From Pseudomonas antarctica (lineage in GTDB: Bacteria > Pseudomonadota > Gammaproteobacteria > Pseudomonadales > Pseudomonadaceae), in assembly GCF_900624995.1 (NCBI RefSeq), contig NZ_UYXQ01000004.1, forward strand, positions 62,001-126,000: a DNA stretch of 64,000 nt, written 5' to 3'. The position numbers were made by a program, and so were the translations under genes. This document shows, piece by piece, positions 43,261 to 51,819 of the stretch. How positions within the stretch are numbered: the first letter of the stretch is position 1; each line of letters begins with the position of its first letter. Under the pieces are notes generated by a model. The model had not been told where the DNA came from. It saw nothing but the letters and a program-made list of their open reading frames with translations, and made no database searches.

Positions 43261-44363
43261 TGATGCTCAGGCGACAGGCTTTGGCGGTGGGCAGCGTGCT
43301 GCTCAGCGCACTCACGTTGGGCGGTTGGACGTTGTTCAAGCAGAAGGGCTCGAACAGCCCGCTGCTGCTGTCCGCACGGGATGATGCGAACGGCAAGCAC
43401 TATGCCGTGGGTTATCGCCTGGACGGCAAGCAGGTGTTTGCCACCCAGGTCGGCCAACGTTGCCACGACATCATCAACCACCCGACGGTGCCGATTGCGC
43501 TGTTCGTCGCCCGTCGCCCGGGCACCGAGAGTTACCTGATCAATCTGCGCGATGGCGCGCTGCTGCAGACCATCACCTCGAATGCCAACCGCCACTTTTA
43601 TGGGCATGCGGTGATCCACAAGAGCGGCGACTGGCTGTATGCGACCGAGAACGACACGTCCGACCCGGGCCGTGGGGTGTTGGGTGTGTATAAGTTCGAA
43701 GGTGAGCGGCTGGTGCACAGTGGGGAGATTTCCACCCACGGTATTGGGCCGCATCAGGTGTCGTGGATGCCTGATGGTGAGACCTTGGTGGTGGCCAACG
43801 GCGGGATTCGCACCGAGGCTGAAAGCCGGGTAGAGATGAACCTCAATGCCATGGCGCCGAGCTTGGTGTTGATGCATCGCGATGGCAGCCTGATCAGCAA
43901 GGAAACGCTGGGGCAGCAGATGAACAGCGTGCGTCATATGGGGATTGCCAGCGACGGCACTATTCTCACGGGGCAGCAATTTATGGGGCCGTCGCAGGAG
44001 CGGTCGGAGTTGCTCGCGATCAAGCGGCCGGGGCAGCCGTTTGTGGCGTTTGCGGTGGCGGATGAGCAGTTGCAGGCGATGGGGCATTACACCGCGAGTG
44101 TCGCGGTGCACAGTGAGTTGCGGTTGGTGGCGTTGACGGCGCCACGGGGGAATCGGTTTTTTATCTGGGATATGGACAGTGGTGAACTGCGCCTGGATGG
44201 ACCGTTGCCTGACTGTGCCGGGGTAGGTGCGGTGGCGGATGGGTTTGTGGTGACTTCAGGCCAGGGGCGTTGCCGGTTTTATGACTGCCGGCAGACGCCG
44301 TTGGTCGCTAAGCCGTTGGAATTGCCTTCGGGTTTTTGGGATAACCATTTGCATCTGGTTTGA
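43260..44363 (+). CDS. DUF1513 beta-propeller-like periplasmic protein
   Basis: 367 residues. The N-terminus MMLRRQALAVGSVLLSALTLGG resembles a twin-arginine or simple export signal (read in two parts, RR at 4-5). The body contains repeating blade-like segments (DLRDGALLQTI-type, WLYATENDTSDPGRGVLGVY, HGIGPHQVSWMPDGETLVVANGG) of the DUF1513 family, comparable to 7-bladed propellers. Last gene of the operon (TGATG overlap with the imelysin stop). Codon use turns GT-rich in the last 400 bases. No known function. Confidence 0.87.
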   Translation: MMLRRQALAVGSVLLSALTLGGWTLFKQKGSNSPLLLSARDDANGKHYAVGYRLDGKQVFATQVGQRCHDIINHPTVPIALFVARRPGTESYLINLRDGALLQTITSNANRHFYGHAVIHKSGDWLYATENDTSDPGRGVLGVYKFEGERLVHSGEISTHGIGPHQVSWMPDGETLVVANGGIRTEAESRVEMNLNAMAPSLVLMHRDGSLISKETLGQQMNSVRHMGIASDGTILTGQQFMGPSQERSELLAIKRPGQPFVAFAVADEQLQAMGHYTASVAVHSELRLVALTAPRGNRFFIWDMDSGELRLDGPLPDCAGVGAVADGFVVTSGQGRCRFYDCRQTPLVAKPLELPSGFWDNHLHLV

Positions 44364-44568
44364 CGTTGTTGGGTTGGGGGCATATCCGTTGCTGCGGTAA
44401 CGGCGGCTATTGGTTCCGCCCTTACGGCGGCTCACTTTTGAAAAAACCCAAAAGTAAGCAAAAGGTCTTCGCCCCACCACGCGGCACCTCGCTTAGGCTC
44501 GGTGTGCCCGCACGCAGGCTTTGGACCGTGTGGTTTAACGGGGCGCCTAAGATCAAGATCAAAAGCAC

Positions 44569-44637
44569 GGCGGCCTAGTAGCCGACCTGAGTGGTTAAAT
44601 CAAAAGCAAAACCGAGGCGGCCTGACAGCCGACCTGA
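44569..44637 (+). repeat. Direct repeat pair of 22 bp inside the composite element
   Basis: GGCGGCCT-AGT-AGCCGACCTGA (44569-44590) recurs as GGCGGCCT-GAC-AGCCGACCTGA (44616-44637), identical outside the 3-base centre, 47 bp apart. Confidence 0.85.
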
Positions 44638-44661
44638 TATCTGAAGCTGAACTCAATCCAA

Positions 44662-44763
44662 TGTGGGAGCTGGCTTGCCTGCGATGGCATCAACTGGTTA
44701 TGCCTGATACACCGAGGTGCCTGCATCGCAGCGGTGCGGCGATCCGACAAGCCAGCTCCCACA
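44662..44763. repeat. REP-like paired palindrome, group B, inside the composite element
   Basis: TGTGGGAGCTGGCTTGCCTG at 44662 is mirrored imperfectly by the sequence ending AAGCCAGCTCCCACA at 44763; the centre is unrelated. Confidence 0.8.
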
Positions 44764-44808
44764 GAAAAGCAAAGCACTGCGGTACTGGCAGCCGAACTCG
44801 GTCAAAAT

Positions 44809-44897
44809 TGTGGGAGCGGGCTTGCTCTCGAAGGCGGTGGGTCAGTTACATATGAGCTGACTGACCCACCGCCTTCGCGAGCAAGCCCGCTCCCACA
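44809..44897. repeat. Long REP-like hairpin, group A, inside the composite element
   Basis: The arm 44809-44846 (TGTGGGAGCGGGCTTGCT..., then GAAGGCGGTGGGTCAGT) pairs with 44860-44897 with very few mismatches, giving about 38 paired bases around a short loop. Confidence 0.88.
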
Positions 44898-45070
44898 TTG
44901 GGATCTCAGTACATCAGGCAGAGAGTGTTCTGCCGTGTTTTTGCTCTGCTTTTGCTACTACCACTCAGGTCGGCTACTAGGCCGCCGTGCTCTGCTTTTG
45001 ATCTCGATCTGACAGGCCCCGTTAACCACGATTACCGCAGCAACGGATATGTATCTCCCCCCCCACACAC

Positions 45071-45102
45071 AAAAAAAAGGGCCTCACATCGCAAGGCCCT
45101 TT
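45071..45102 (-). terminator. Terminator of the 45122-46750 minus-strand unit
   Basis: On the minus strand AAAGGGCCT pairs with AGGCCCTTT, followed by a run of T (A-run 45071-45078 on the plus strand), 20 bases beyond the stop of the 75-residue gene. Confidence 0.85.
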
Positions 45103-45121
45103 CCCGGGGGTTTGAATCGTT

Positions 45122-45349
45122 TCAACTCTGCGGCCTCATGCCCTGAGACATCCCAAACATGAACAACAACAAGTCATGATCAGGCTTGACCGCCACACTC
45201 GCCTTGGCGACGCGCGGTAACAGGCATTGCCCACTACCTTGCACCGCACTGAGCACTTGTGTGCGAGGCTGTTCCCACGCAGCCAGCGCGAGGGCGGCTA
45301 TGCCCAACGCCCCGACCAGGAACAAACCTCGTGCTATTTCTAGCTTCAT
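45122..45349 (-). CDS. Small membrane-anchored or secreted protein (75 aa), unknown
   Basis: 75 residues from ATG 45349, which overlaps the inaA-type gene stop by 4 bp (ATGA). N-terminal hydrophobic helix (residues 5-25, ARGLFLVGALGIAALALAAW) with little charge, then a short polar tail containing one Cys and ending FGMSQGMRPQS. Translationally coupled to the InaA-type kinase and within the ColR-linked unit, so an envelope role is plausible. Not recognised. Confidence 0.65.
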   Translation of the reverse strand: MKLEIARGLFLVGALGIAALALAAWEQPRTQVLSAVQGSGQCLLPRVAKASVAVKPDHDLLLFMFGMSQGMRPQS

Positions 45350-46065
45350 CTGGTTAAACCCTTGATAGCGCTGCCAAACGCCGTTTCATAAAAGTAGCTG
45401 AGTTTTTTCCAGTCAGTATCACTCCACGACGAATGGCGCCGCAGTTGCTGCATGTCATGGGACGCGGCCCGATAAGCGGTCAAACGCTGACGGCACTTTT
45501 CAAAATCCAACAACGCTACTTCCACGTTGGCCGAGTCGCCCTCACCCGTCACCCGTACAAAGATGTGCTTGATGTACAAGCAACCATGCTGCCAGCGGCC
45601 CTTGTGCATTCGCGCCAGGGTGCCCGCCACTTCCTTGAGCAAGCGCTCATGCACCACCTCGCCGTACTGGTCACGGCCACCGGCGGCATACCATTTTTCG
45701 ATCTCGTCGAAACCATCAAGGGACGCCGTCACCAACAGCGCCTTCCATTGATGTTCCGGGTCGCGACGCGCCTCGCAGAACACCAATTCCGGCACCCGTA
45801 CATCCAATGAGCGCAGGCCCTTGAGCGCATCGCGTTCACGCAACACAGTCGGGCGCCCGAACGGGTGCAGTAAACTGCGATAGATATGCCCGGTCTGGCG
45901 TTTGCTATAGAGCAAGCGGCCGTTAGGGCTCACCACACGTTGCACACCGCTTTCACCACCGCGTCGACGATTAGGCTCTTCAACCCACTCGCCCTGCTGG
46001 CGCCAAAAAAAATCAAACCGTTCTTCGGGAGCTACATGACTGCCTACTACGCACTCAACTGCCAT
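45346..46065 (-). CDS. inaA: InaA-type lipopolysaccharide kinase-like protein
   Basis: 239 residues from ATG 46065, 4 bp after the methyltransferase stop. Kinase-like fold of the InaA/WaaP group: YSKRQTGHIYRSLLHP near the N-terminus, catalytic-loop-like HGCLYIKHIFV in place of HRD-xxxxN, and DFEK in place of DFG, as in other InaA proteins. In P. fluorescens WCS365 the corresponding colRS-linked gene was described as a wapQ/inaA-like gene affecting the outer membrane. Likely acts on LPS core or the envelope. Confidence 0.85.
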   Translation of the reverse strand: MAVECVVGSHVAPEERFDFFWRQQGEWVEEPNRRRGGESGVQRVVSPNGRLLYSKRQTGHIYRSLLHPFGRPTVLRERDALKGLRSLDVRVPELVFCEARRDPEHQWKALLVTASLDGFDEIEKWYAAGGRDQYGEVVHERLLKEVAGTLARMHKGRWQHGCLYIKHIFVRVTGEGDSANVEVALLDFEKCRQRLTAYRAASHDMQQLRRHSSWSDTDWKKLSYFYETAFGSAIKGLTR

Positions 46066-46069
46066 CCTG

Positions 46070-46750
46070 TTACCTCTTACGCAATACATACACACGCCAC
46101 ATGGCGTAAAGCGGTATGAAGTCCAGGGATTCCTGAACACGGAAACCGGCTTGCTCAAACTCTGCCTCAACAGTAGCAGCCGGTAACACGAACCGGTTTT
46201 GGTAACCTCCCTGCTCACCTTTACTACGACGTTTCACTTCGGCGCGCTTGCGTTTCCAAGCCTTGAAATTGCCATCCACCCACAGCGAAATAATCACGCT
46301 ATCGCGAGTAACCCGCTGAAACTCCCGCAAAATCGCCAGCCTGTGCTCCGGATCACCAATGTGGTGCATCAAGCGCATGCAGAAAATGCTGTCGACCGAG
46401 CTATCAGGCAAATCGATGTCAAACGCAGAGGTATGCATAGGGCGTACCCGTTTCACCACGTCCGCCGGCTGAGCGACGGTCGCGACCTTCAGCATCGACT
46501 CGGAATTGTCAGCCCCGATAATCACACGGTTGGGTTTCTCTGCCAGCAACGGCCAGAAACGCCCGGCCCCGCATGGCAAGTCCAGCACCAGGCCCGGCTC
46601 GCCAGCCATGGCCAACGCACCACGCGCCAATTGCTCGTCGCGTTTGTGGGACAACCGGCGAGCCAGATTGTCCTGATGCTTGAGCAAATAATTCTGCGCG
46701 TGCTGATCGTCGTACTTTTCAGAAAAATCGAGCTTGATCGGGGTAGACAT
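46070..46750 (-). CDS. Class I SAM-dependent methyltransferase (colRS-linked, Orf222 type)
   Basis: 226 residues from ATG 46750; a TTG one codon upstream is less likely. SAM-binding motif I is LVLDLPCGAGRFWPLL and motif II-III includes VIIGADNSESML; the acidic substrate-side motif is DLPDSSVDSIFCMRLMHH. It matches the length and position of the methyltransferase (orf222 / warA) next to colRS. A ColR-type box lies 69 bp upstream. Probable envelope-related small-molecule methylation; substrate unknown. Confidence 0.86.
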   Translation of the reverse strand: MSTPIKLDFSEKYDDQHAQNYLLKHQDNLARRLSHKRDEQLARGALAMAGEPGLVLDLPCGAGRFWPLLAEKPNRVIIGADNSESMLKVATVAQPADVVKRVRPMHTSAFDIDLPDSSVDSIFCMRLMHHIGDPEHRLAILREFQRVTRDSVIISLWVDGNFKAWKRKRAEVKRRSKGEQGGYQNRFVLPAATVEAEFEQAGFRVQESLDFIPLYAMWRVYVLRKR

Positions 46751-46818
46751 CAACGGATCTCCAGTAGCTGTTGCCTACAACCTTAAGCAGCTAACTGTGA
46801 TCAACAGGTCAACCCGTT

Positions 46819-46832
46819 GTGAAAAACTTGTC
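46819..46832 (-). promoter_or_regulatory. ColR-type box upstream of the methyltransferase gene
   Basis: Minus-strand GACAAGTTTTTCAC, identical over 14 bases to the box at 49014-49027 and matching the core of the recalled ColR consensus (A-S-N-N-Y-TTTTT-S-A-C) except Y. It is 69 bp upstream of the ATG at 46750. Confidence 0.7.
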
Positions 46833-46939
46833 CTGTCCAATCTCATACATTTCAAGACTTTACAGAAACAATCGGTGGCATGGGGCCATCTTCGCCGAAA
46901 AGCACGGCATCTGCCGCAGGATAGCGGCAGGGTGGGAAG

Positions 46940-48220
46940 TCAGGATTTGACCTGGCTCAACTCGACATGAAAGCGGCATCCGTGAGGTTCCATCGTGCTC
47001 AAGCTGACGCTCCAGCCTTGGCTCTCGCAGATGCGTTGCACCAACGACAAGCCCAAGCCCAGGCCCTCGCCGCGCTTCTCGCTGCCACGCACGAAAGGCT
47101 CGAACATCGCTTCACGTTTGTCTTCCGGAATACCGACCCCGGAGTCTTCCACCACGAACCCGCTGGGTTCGAGGGTCAGCCGGATAAAGCCCTGTTCGGT
47201 GTAATGCAGGGCATTGCGCAGCAGGTTACCCATCACTGCGTGCAAGAAGGTGGTGTTGTAGCGGGTGTCCAAGGGGTTACCCGGCAGGTAGATCAGTTCC
47301 AAGCCCTTTTGCTCGATGGGCTCGCGCCAAATGCCGAGCAAATCGTCGGCCACCTGAGTCAGGTTGACTTGGGGTGACATGGCCGCATCATCATGCTTGG
47401 CTCGCGCCAGCATCAGGAAGGTTTGCACCAGTTCGCGCATCTCTTCACAGGCACGGGCGATTCGCAGTACCTGGTTGCGACCGCGCTGATCAATCGCCGG
47501 ATTTTCCAGCAGCAGTTCGCAAGAACTGGCCAGTACCATCAACGGGGTACGCAATTCATGGCTTACATCGCTGGTAAACAATTGCTCGCGGGACAGCGCC
47601 TGGCGCAAGCGGCCCAGCGTGGCGTCAAAGGCCACGGCCAACTCGCCGACTTCATCGGCTGCATAATCCGGTGCCAGTGGCGGCGCCAGGCCAAGCAACT
47701 GGTCGCGATGACGCACCTGGCGGGCAAGACGCACAACCGGCGCCATCACTTTACGGGCCAATACCCAACCTAGGAACACCGCCAGCGCCAGACTGAGCAC
47801 AAAGCCCACCAGCACCACGGCAAATAACACGCGCTCGCGCTCTTCGAAATCGCTCTGGTCTTGCAGCAGTACATACCGCCGGCCATCCACCACTTCGACC
47901 ATAGCGTGGTACGACAGCGACTCGCGAAACACCTCATGAAAGCCCGGTTCCAGGTGGCGCAAATCCTTGGGCAGTTCGAAATCTCCAGGCCCGCCACTGA
48001 AATAGAACAGCTGGTCAGGCTCCGGCCGGTGGCTCCAATCCTCGACACTGTCCATCAGTAACAGGCGTTGCAAGTCGCCGCCCAGACCTGCCGAAATCAA
48101 CTTTTCTTCCACCAGGTGCACCGTCGCAATGATGCCCATGGCGAACGCCCCCGCCACCAACGCACTCATCAAGGCAAAAGCGATGATGATCCGCTGAGCA
48201 AGGCTTTGCTTAAACTCCAT
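46940..48220 (-). CDS. colS: Sensor histidine kinase ColS
   Basis: 426 residues from ATG 48220, overlapping the colR stop by 11 bp. Helices about 8-33 and 131-152 flank a roughly 95-residue periplasmic domain. The residues described for metal sensing in P. putida ColS are all here with the same numbering: H35, E38, H95, E96 and the E126-x-x-E129 motif. HAMP, HisKA with H221 (TSDVSHELRTPL), HATPase with VMGNLLRNALHY and GLGLGLSLVQRI. Senses excess Zn/Fe and other envelope stress and phosphorylates ColR. Confidence 0.92.
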   Translation of the reverse strand: MEFKQSLAQRIIIAFALMSALVAGAFAMGIIATVHLVEEKLISAGLGGDLQRLLLMDSVEDWSHRPEPDQLFYFSGGPGDFELPKDLRHLEPGFHEVFRESLSYHAMVEVVDGRRYVLLQDQSDFEERERVLFAVVLVGFVLSLALAVFLGWVLARKVMAPVVRLARQVRHRDQLLGLAPPLAPDYAADEVGELAVAFDATLGRLRQALSREQLFTSDVSHELRTPLMVLASSCELLLENPAIDQRGRNQVLRIARACEEMRELVQTFLMLARAKHDDAAMSPQVNLTQVADDLLGIWREPIEQKGLELIYLPGNPLDTRYNTTFLHAVMGNLLRNALHYTEQGFIRLTLEPSGFVVEDSGVGIPEDKREAMFEPFVRGSEKRGEGLGLGLSLVQRICESQGWSVSLSTMEPHGCRFHVELSQVKS

Positions 48221-48893
48221 CACGTCCCTCGGCCAGGCGATAACCCACACCGTGAACCGTTTGCAGCAGCGGCTTGGCGAACGGTTTATCGATCACTTGG
48301 CGCAGTTGGTGAACATGACTGCGAAGGCTATCGCTATCAGGGCAGTCATCACCCCACAGCGCTTCTTCGAGAATTTCCCGACGCAGCACGTGCGGGCTCT
48401 TCTGCATCAGCACCGCAAGCAACTTCAGACCCACCGGGTTGAGCTTGAGCAAACGCCCTTCGCGGGTGACTTCCAGAGTATCGAGGTCGTAATGCAGGTC
48501 AGCCACTTGCAGGGCGCGGCGTCCACCACCTTGGGCACGGCGAAGCACGGCTTCGATGCGTGCTGCCAATTCCGACAAGGCAAAGGGTTTGAGCAGGTAA
48601 TCGTCAGCGCCGGACTTGAAGCCCTGCAGCCGGTCATCCAACTGGTCGCGGGCGGTGAGCATAATCACCGGTGTGTCGCGACGGGCGTCTTCACGCAGGC
48701 GTTTGCACAGGGTGTAGCCATCGATGCCGGGTAGCATGATGTCGAGTACGATCAAGTCGTAATGTTCGGTAGCAGCCAAGTGCAGGCCTGACAAACCGTC
48801 CTGCGCACAGTCCACTGTATAGCCTTTGAGCCCCAGGTAGTCGGCCAGATTGGCCAGAATATCGCGGTTGTCTTCAACCAATAGAATTCGCAT
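48210..48893 (-). CDS. colR: OmpR-family response regulator ColR
   Basis: 227 residues from ATG 48893. Receiver with D51 (LIVLDIMLPGIDG) and the conserved K near FKSGADDYLLKPF; winged-helix with SDSLRSHVHQLRQVID and the C-terminal LLQTVHGVGYRLAEG. Nearly the exact recalled ColR sequence of fluorescent pseudomonads. Needed for root colonisation and membrane integrity in related strains. Targets here are suggested by the boxes at 46819 and 49012. Confidence 0.94.
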   Translation of the reverse strand: MRILLVEDNRDILANLADYLGLKGYTVDCAQDGLSGLHLAATEHYDLIVLDIMLPGIDGYTLCKRLREDARRDTPVIMLTARDQLDDRLQGFKSGADDYLLKPFALSELAARIEAVLRRAQGGGRRALQVADLHYDLDTLEVTREGRLLKLNPVGLKLLAVLMQKSPHVLRREILEEALWGDDCPDSDSLRSHVHQLRQVIDKPFAKPLLQTVHGVGYRLAEGRDGV

Positions 48894-49011
48894 GGGCAGT
48901 GTCTCCGTTCTTTCGTGCCAGCCTTGTTGGCTCGCGCAGCTTAAGGCCAAGTGAGGCTCAGGGATAGACCTGTGGCGTGCATCGATAAATGTTTTCAACC
49001 AATCACGCAAA

Positions 49012-49027
49012 CCGACAAGTTTTTCAC
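49012..49027 (+). promoter_or_regulatory. ColR-type box upstream of the LtaS-like gene
   Basis: CCGACAAGTTTTTCAC matches the recalled ColR consensus (YYNASNNYTTTTTSAC) at 15 of 16 positions and shares 14 bases with the box at 46819. A TATAGC -10-like sequence follows at once (49028-49033). It is 68 bp upstream of the ATG at 49095. Confidence 0.72.
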
Positions 49028-49094
49028 TATAGCTTCACACACTGACTACAGTGGCTGACCGAAGATCGTACCCATCGATATAAGGAATATGGAC

Positions 49095-51044
49095 ATGGGG
49101 TTTCTCAAAACAGCGCCTATGCGCTTTTTGCTGCTTGTCAGCGGTGCCTGGCTGGTTGTTTTTCTGCTCACGCGCAGCGTGCTGCTTGTTACCCATCTGG
49201 ACGAAGTCGGTGGCAACCTGCTGCCGGTATTTGGCGTGGGCTTGGTGTACGACCTGGCTTTCCTGGCCTTTGCCGCCTTGCCGCTGGGGCTGTACCTACT
49301 GCTCTGCCCGCCCGCATTGTGGCGCCGCCGCGGCCACCGCTGGTTCCTGCAGGCGGTGCTGACCGTCAGTCTGTTCGCCATGCTGTTCACGTCAGTGGCC
49401 GAATGGCTGTTCTGGGATGAATTCGGCGTGCGCTTCAACTTTATCGCCGTCGATTACCTGGTGTATTCCAACGAGGTGATGAACAACCTGCTCGAGTCCT
49501 ACCCGATCGGCAAGTTGCTCAGCCTGTTGGCAATGCTCGCGATTGTGTTGAGCGTGGTCCTGCGCAAGCCCTTTAACAGCGCGATGAACGCGCCTGTGCC
49601 GCCGATGCGTGGGCGGCTGCTGAGCGCCTTGGGCCTGTTCGTAGTCGCCGGCCTCAGCCTGCAACTGATCAGCCAGGACAGCCCTCGCGCCCAAGGCGGT
49701 AACGCCTACAACAATGAATTGGCCAGTAACGGCCCCTATCAGTTTTTCGCCGCCTTCCGTAACAATGAGCTGGATTACACCCAGTTCTACAAGAGCCTGC
49801 CCACTGAGGTGGTCGCCAAACAATTACGCGCCGAACTCAGCGAACCCAACGCACGCTTTATCGGCACAGACCCACTGGACATCCGCCGCGTAATCACCAA
49901 CCCAGGCACCTTGCGCACACCCAACATCGTGCTGGTGACCATCGAGAGCTTCAGCGCCAAGTACATGGGCAGCAACGGCGACGGGCGCAACCTCACGCCC
50001 AACCTGGATGCCCTGCGTAAACAAAGCCTGTACTTCAATAACTTCTATGCCACCGGCACCCGCACGGACCGTGGCCTTGAAGCGATCACCCTGGCGATTC
50101 CACCCACGCCCGGCCGTTCGATCGTCAAGCGCATCGGCCGTGAAAGCGGTTTCGCCAGCCTTGGCCAACACCTCAGTGCTATCGGTTATGACAGCGTGTT
50201 TGTCTATGGTGGGCGCGGTTACTTCGACAACATGAACGCATTTTTCAGCGGCAACGGTTATCGGGTCGTGGACCAGAGCAGCGTGCCGGAAACAGACATT
50301 TCGTTCAAAAACGCCTGGGGCATGGCCGATGAAGACCTCTACCGGGAAACCCTGAAACTGGCCGACGCCGATTACGCCAAGCAGCAGCCCTTCTTGCTGC
50401 AACTGATGACCACCTCCAACCATCGCCCCTACACCTACCCGGAAGGGCGCATCGATATCAAATCCGGCAACGGCCGTGACGGCGCGGTGAAATACACCGA
50501 CCACGCCATCGGTGAGTTCCTCGACGCGGCGCGCCAGAAACCCTGGTTCGATAACACTATCTTTGTGTTCGTCGCCGACCACACCGCTGGCAGCGCAGGC
50601 AAGGAAGACCTGCCCATCGCCAACTACCAGATCCCGCTGTTCATCTATGCACCCAAGCTGATCGACGCCCGGGAAACTGCGCAACTGGCCAGCCAAATCG
50701 ACCTTGCGCCCACGTTGTTGGGACTGATCAACCTGAGCTACGAGTCGACCTTCTTTGGCCGCAACCTGCTGCAAGACAACCCGCTGCCACCGCGCGTGGT
50801 GGTGGGCAACTACCAGCACCTGGGCTTGTTTGACGGCAAAGACCTGGCGATCCTCAGCCCACGCATGGCCTTGCGTCGCCACGACCAAGCCCTGGCTGAG
50901 AGCCAGGAATTGCGGGTGGGCGGTGATGACCCGCTGATCCAACGGGCAATTACTTACTACCAGGCCGCCAGCTATGACTTCAAACAGCAATTGTTGAGCT
51001 GGAAAGCGCCAAAGGATGAGGCTCCCGCGATCAGCGCCCGCTGA
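49095..51044 (+). CDS. LtaS-like sulfatase-fold phosphotransferase (membrane)
   Basis: 649 residues from ATG 49095; AAGGA (49082-49086) is properly spaced from this ATG and too close to the one at 49089. Five N-terminal membrane helices (to about 190) precede an extracytoplasmic sulfatase-type domain with metal-site residues in VTIESFSAKY and the nucleophile region GTRTDRGLE (T324 the likely acceptor), plus VADHTAG and YQIPLFIYAP. Family members transfer phosphoglycerol or phosphoethanolamine to lipids or glycans. Divergent from colR with a ColR box, so it is probably an envelope-modifying ColR target. Confidence 0.88.
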   Translation: MGFLKTAPMRFLLLVSGAWLVVFLLTRSVLLVTHLDEVGGNLLPVFGVGLVYDLAFLAFAALPLGLYLLLCPPALWRRRGHRWFLQAVLTVSLFAMLFTSVAEWLFWDEFGVRFNFIAVDYLVYSNEVMNNLLESYPIGKLLSLLAMLAIVLSVVLRKPFNSAMNAPVPPMRGRLLSALGLFVVAGLSLQLISQDSPRAQGGNAYNNELASNGPYQFFAAFRNNELDYTQFYKSLPTEVVAKQLRAELSEPNARFIGTDPLDIRRVITNPGTLRTPNIVLVTIESFSAKYMGSNGDGRNLTPNLDALRKQSLYFNNFYATGTRTDRGLEAITLAIPPTPGRSIVKRIGRESGFASLGQHLSAIGYDSVFVYGGRGYFDNMNAFFSGNGYRVVDQSSVPETDISFKNAWGMADEDLYRETLKLADADYAKQQPFLLQLMTTSNHRPYTYPEGRIDIKSGNGRDGAVKYTDHAIGEFLDAARQKPWFDNTIFVFVADHTAGSAGKEDLPIANYQIPLFIYAPKLIDARETAQLASQIDLAPTLLGLINLSYESTFFGRNLLQDNPLPPRVVVGNYQHLGLFDGKDLAILSPRMALRRHDQALAESQELRVGGDDPLIQRAITYYQAASYDFKQQLLSWKAPKDEAPAISAR

Positions 51045-51120
51045 CAGCCCACTTGAGCCCTTGCCTGCCACAGGGCAAGGGCGTAACACTTGCGCCATTC
51101 TCCGGCGACGACGCCCTTTC

Positions 51121-51819
51121 ATGTCTAACACCCTGCTGCTGATTGAAGATGACCGCCCACTGGCCGCGCTGACTGCGGAGTTTCTGCGCGCCGAAGGTTT
51201 CACCGTCGCCATTGAGCACCGGGGCGACCGTGCCGCCCAGCGCATTCGCGACGAGCAGCCTGCGCTGTTGATCCTGGATGTGATGCTGCCGGGTATCGAC
51301 GGCTTCACCCTGTGCCGCCAGATTCGCGACGAGTACCCCGGGCTGATTCTGATGATGACCGCACTGGACGAAAACGCCGAGCAACTCACCGGGTTCAACG
51401 TCGGGGCGGACGATTACGTGGTCAAGCCTGTCGACCCATTGCTGTTGCTGGCCAGGATTCGCTCGCTGCTGCGCCGCCACCCGCAAGCCCCGCGCGCGTA
51501 TTACCAGTGGGGCGCGTTTCGCTTGGACCTGAACAGCCATTTCGCCTGGCTGAATGACACGCCCTTGCAGTTCTCGGTCGCAGAGTTCGAGTTGCTGGCG
51601 ATTTTTGCCCGCCATTGCGGCGTCTTGCTGACGCGGGAAAAACTCCTGCAAAGCCTGCGCGGCCTGGAATACGACGGGCTCAATCGCTCCATTGATATGC
51701 GCGTATCGCGCTTGCGTAAAAAACTGATGAGCCTGGATTGCCCCGTGACCATTCAGACCATCACGGCCCAAGGCTACCTGTTCGTCGAAATCCCGCAGGA
51801 AGCTGCGCATGTTATCTAA
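51121..51819 (+). CDS. OmpR/RstA-like response regulator
   Basis: 232 residues from ATG 51121. Receiver with D53 (LLILDVMLPGIDG) and K near GADDYVVKPVDP; winged-helix with LNRSIDMRVSRLRKKLMSL and TITAQGYLFV, the RstA/CpxR subgroup. It starts 77 bp after the LtaS-like gene and overlaps its kinase by 11 bp, so co-transcription with the LtaS-like gene is possible. Signal unknown. Confidence 0.9.
   Translation: MSNTLLLIEDDRPLAALTAEFLRAEGFTVAIEHRGDRAAQRIRDEQPALLILDVMLPGIDGFTLCRQIRDEYPGLILMMTALDENAEQLTGFNVGADDYVVKPVDPLLLLARIRSLLRRHPQAPRAYYQWGAFRLDLNSHFAWLNDTPLQFSVAEFELLAIFARHCGVLLTREKLLQSLRGLEYDGLNRSIDMRVSRLRKKLMSLDCPVTIQTITAQGYLFVEIPQEAAHVI

Larger units (their letters stand above)
44381..45051. 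repeat. Composite nested inverted-repeat element
   Basis: Outer arms: 20 bp at 44381-44400 are exactly inverted at 45032-45051. Inner arms: 31 bp at 44565-44595 (GCACGGCGGCCTAGTAGCCG and on) are exactly inverted at 44960-44990, with flanking similarity (AACGGGGC and GATC-A-GATCAAAAGC). The left arm carries an extra block of about 130 bp (44401-44530) missing on the right. Between the arms lie two separate REP-like hairpins. No transposase is present. The left block resembles an intergenic element common in fluorescent pseudomonads. Confidence 0.85.
44364..45121. other. 758-bp non-coding region filled by nested inverted repeats
   Basis: No credible gene. The region contains the composite inverted-repeat element (44381-45051), two inner REP-like hairpins, a 22-bp direct repeat pair, and a terminator at its right end. 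Short ORFs here are by-products of the repeats. Confidence 0.8.

Noticed and set aside
44360..44578. 72-codon ORF beginning at the end of the DUF1513 gene
   Set aside because: It is encoded by the left arm of the composite repeat element, has no family-like features, and such ORFs are generated wherever this repeat occurs.
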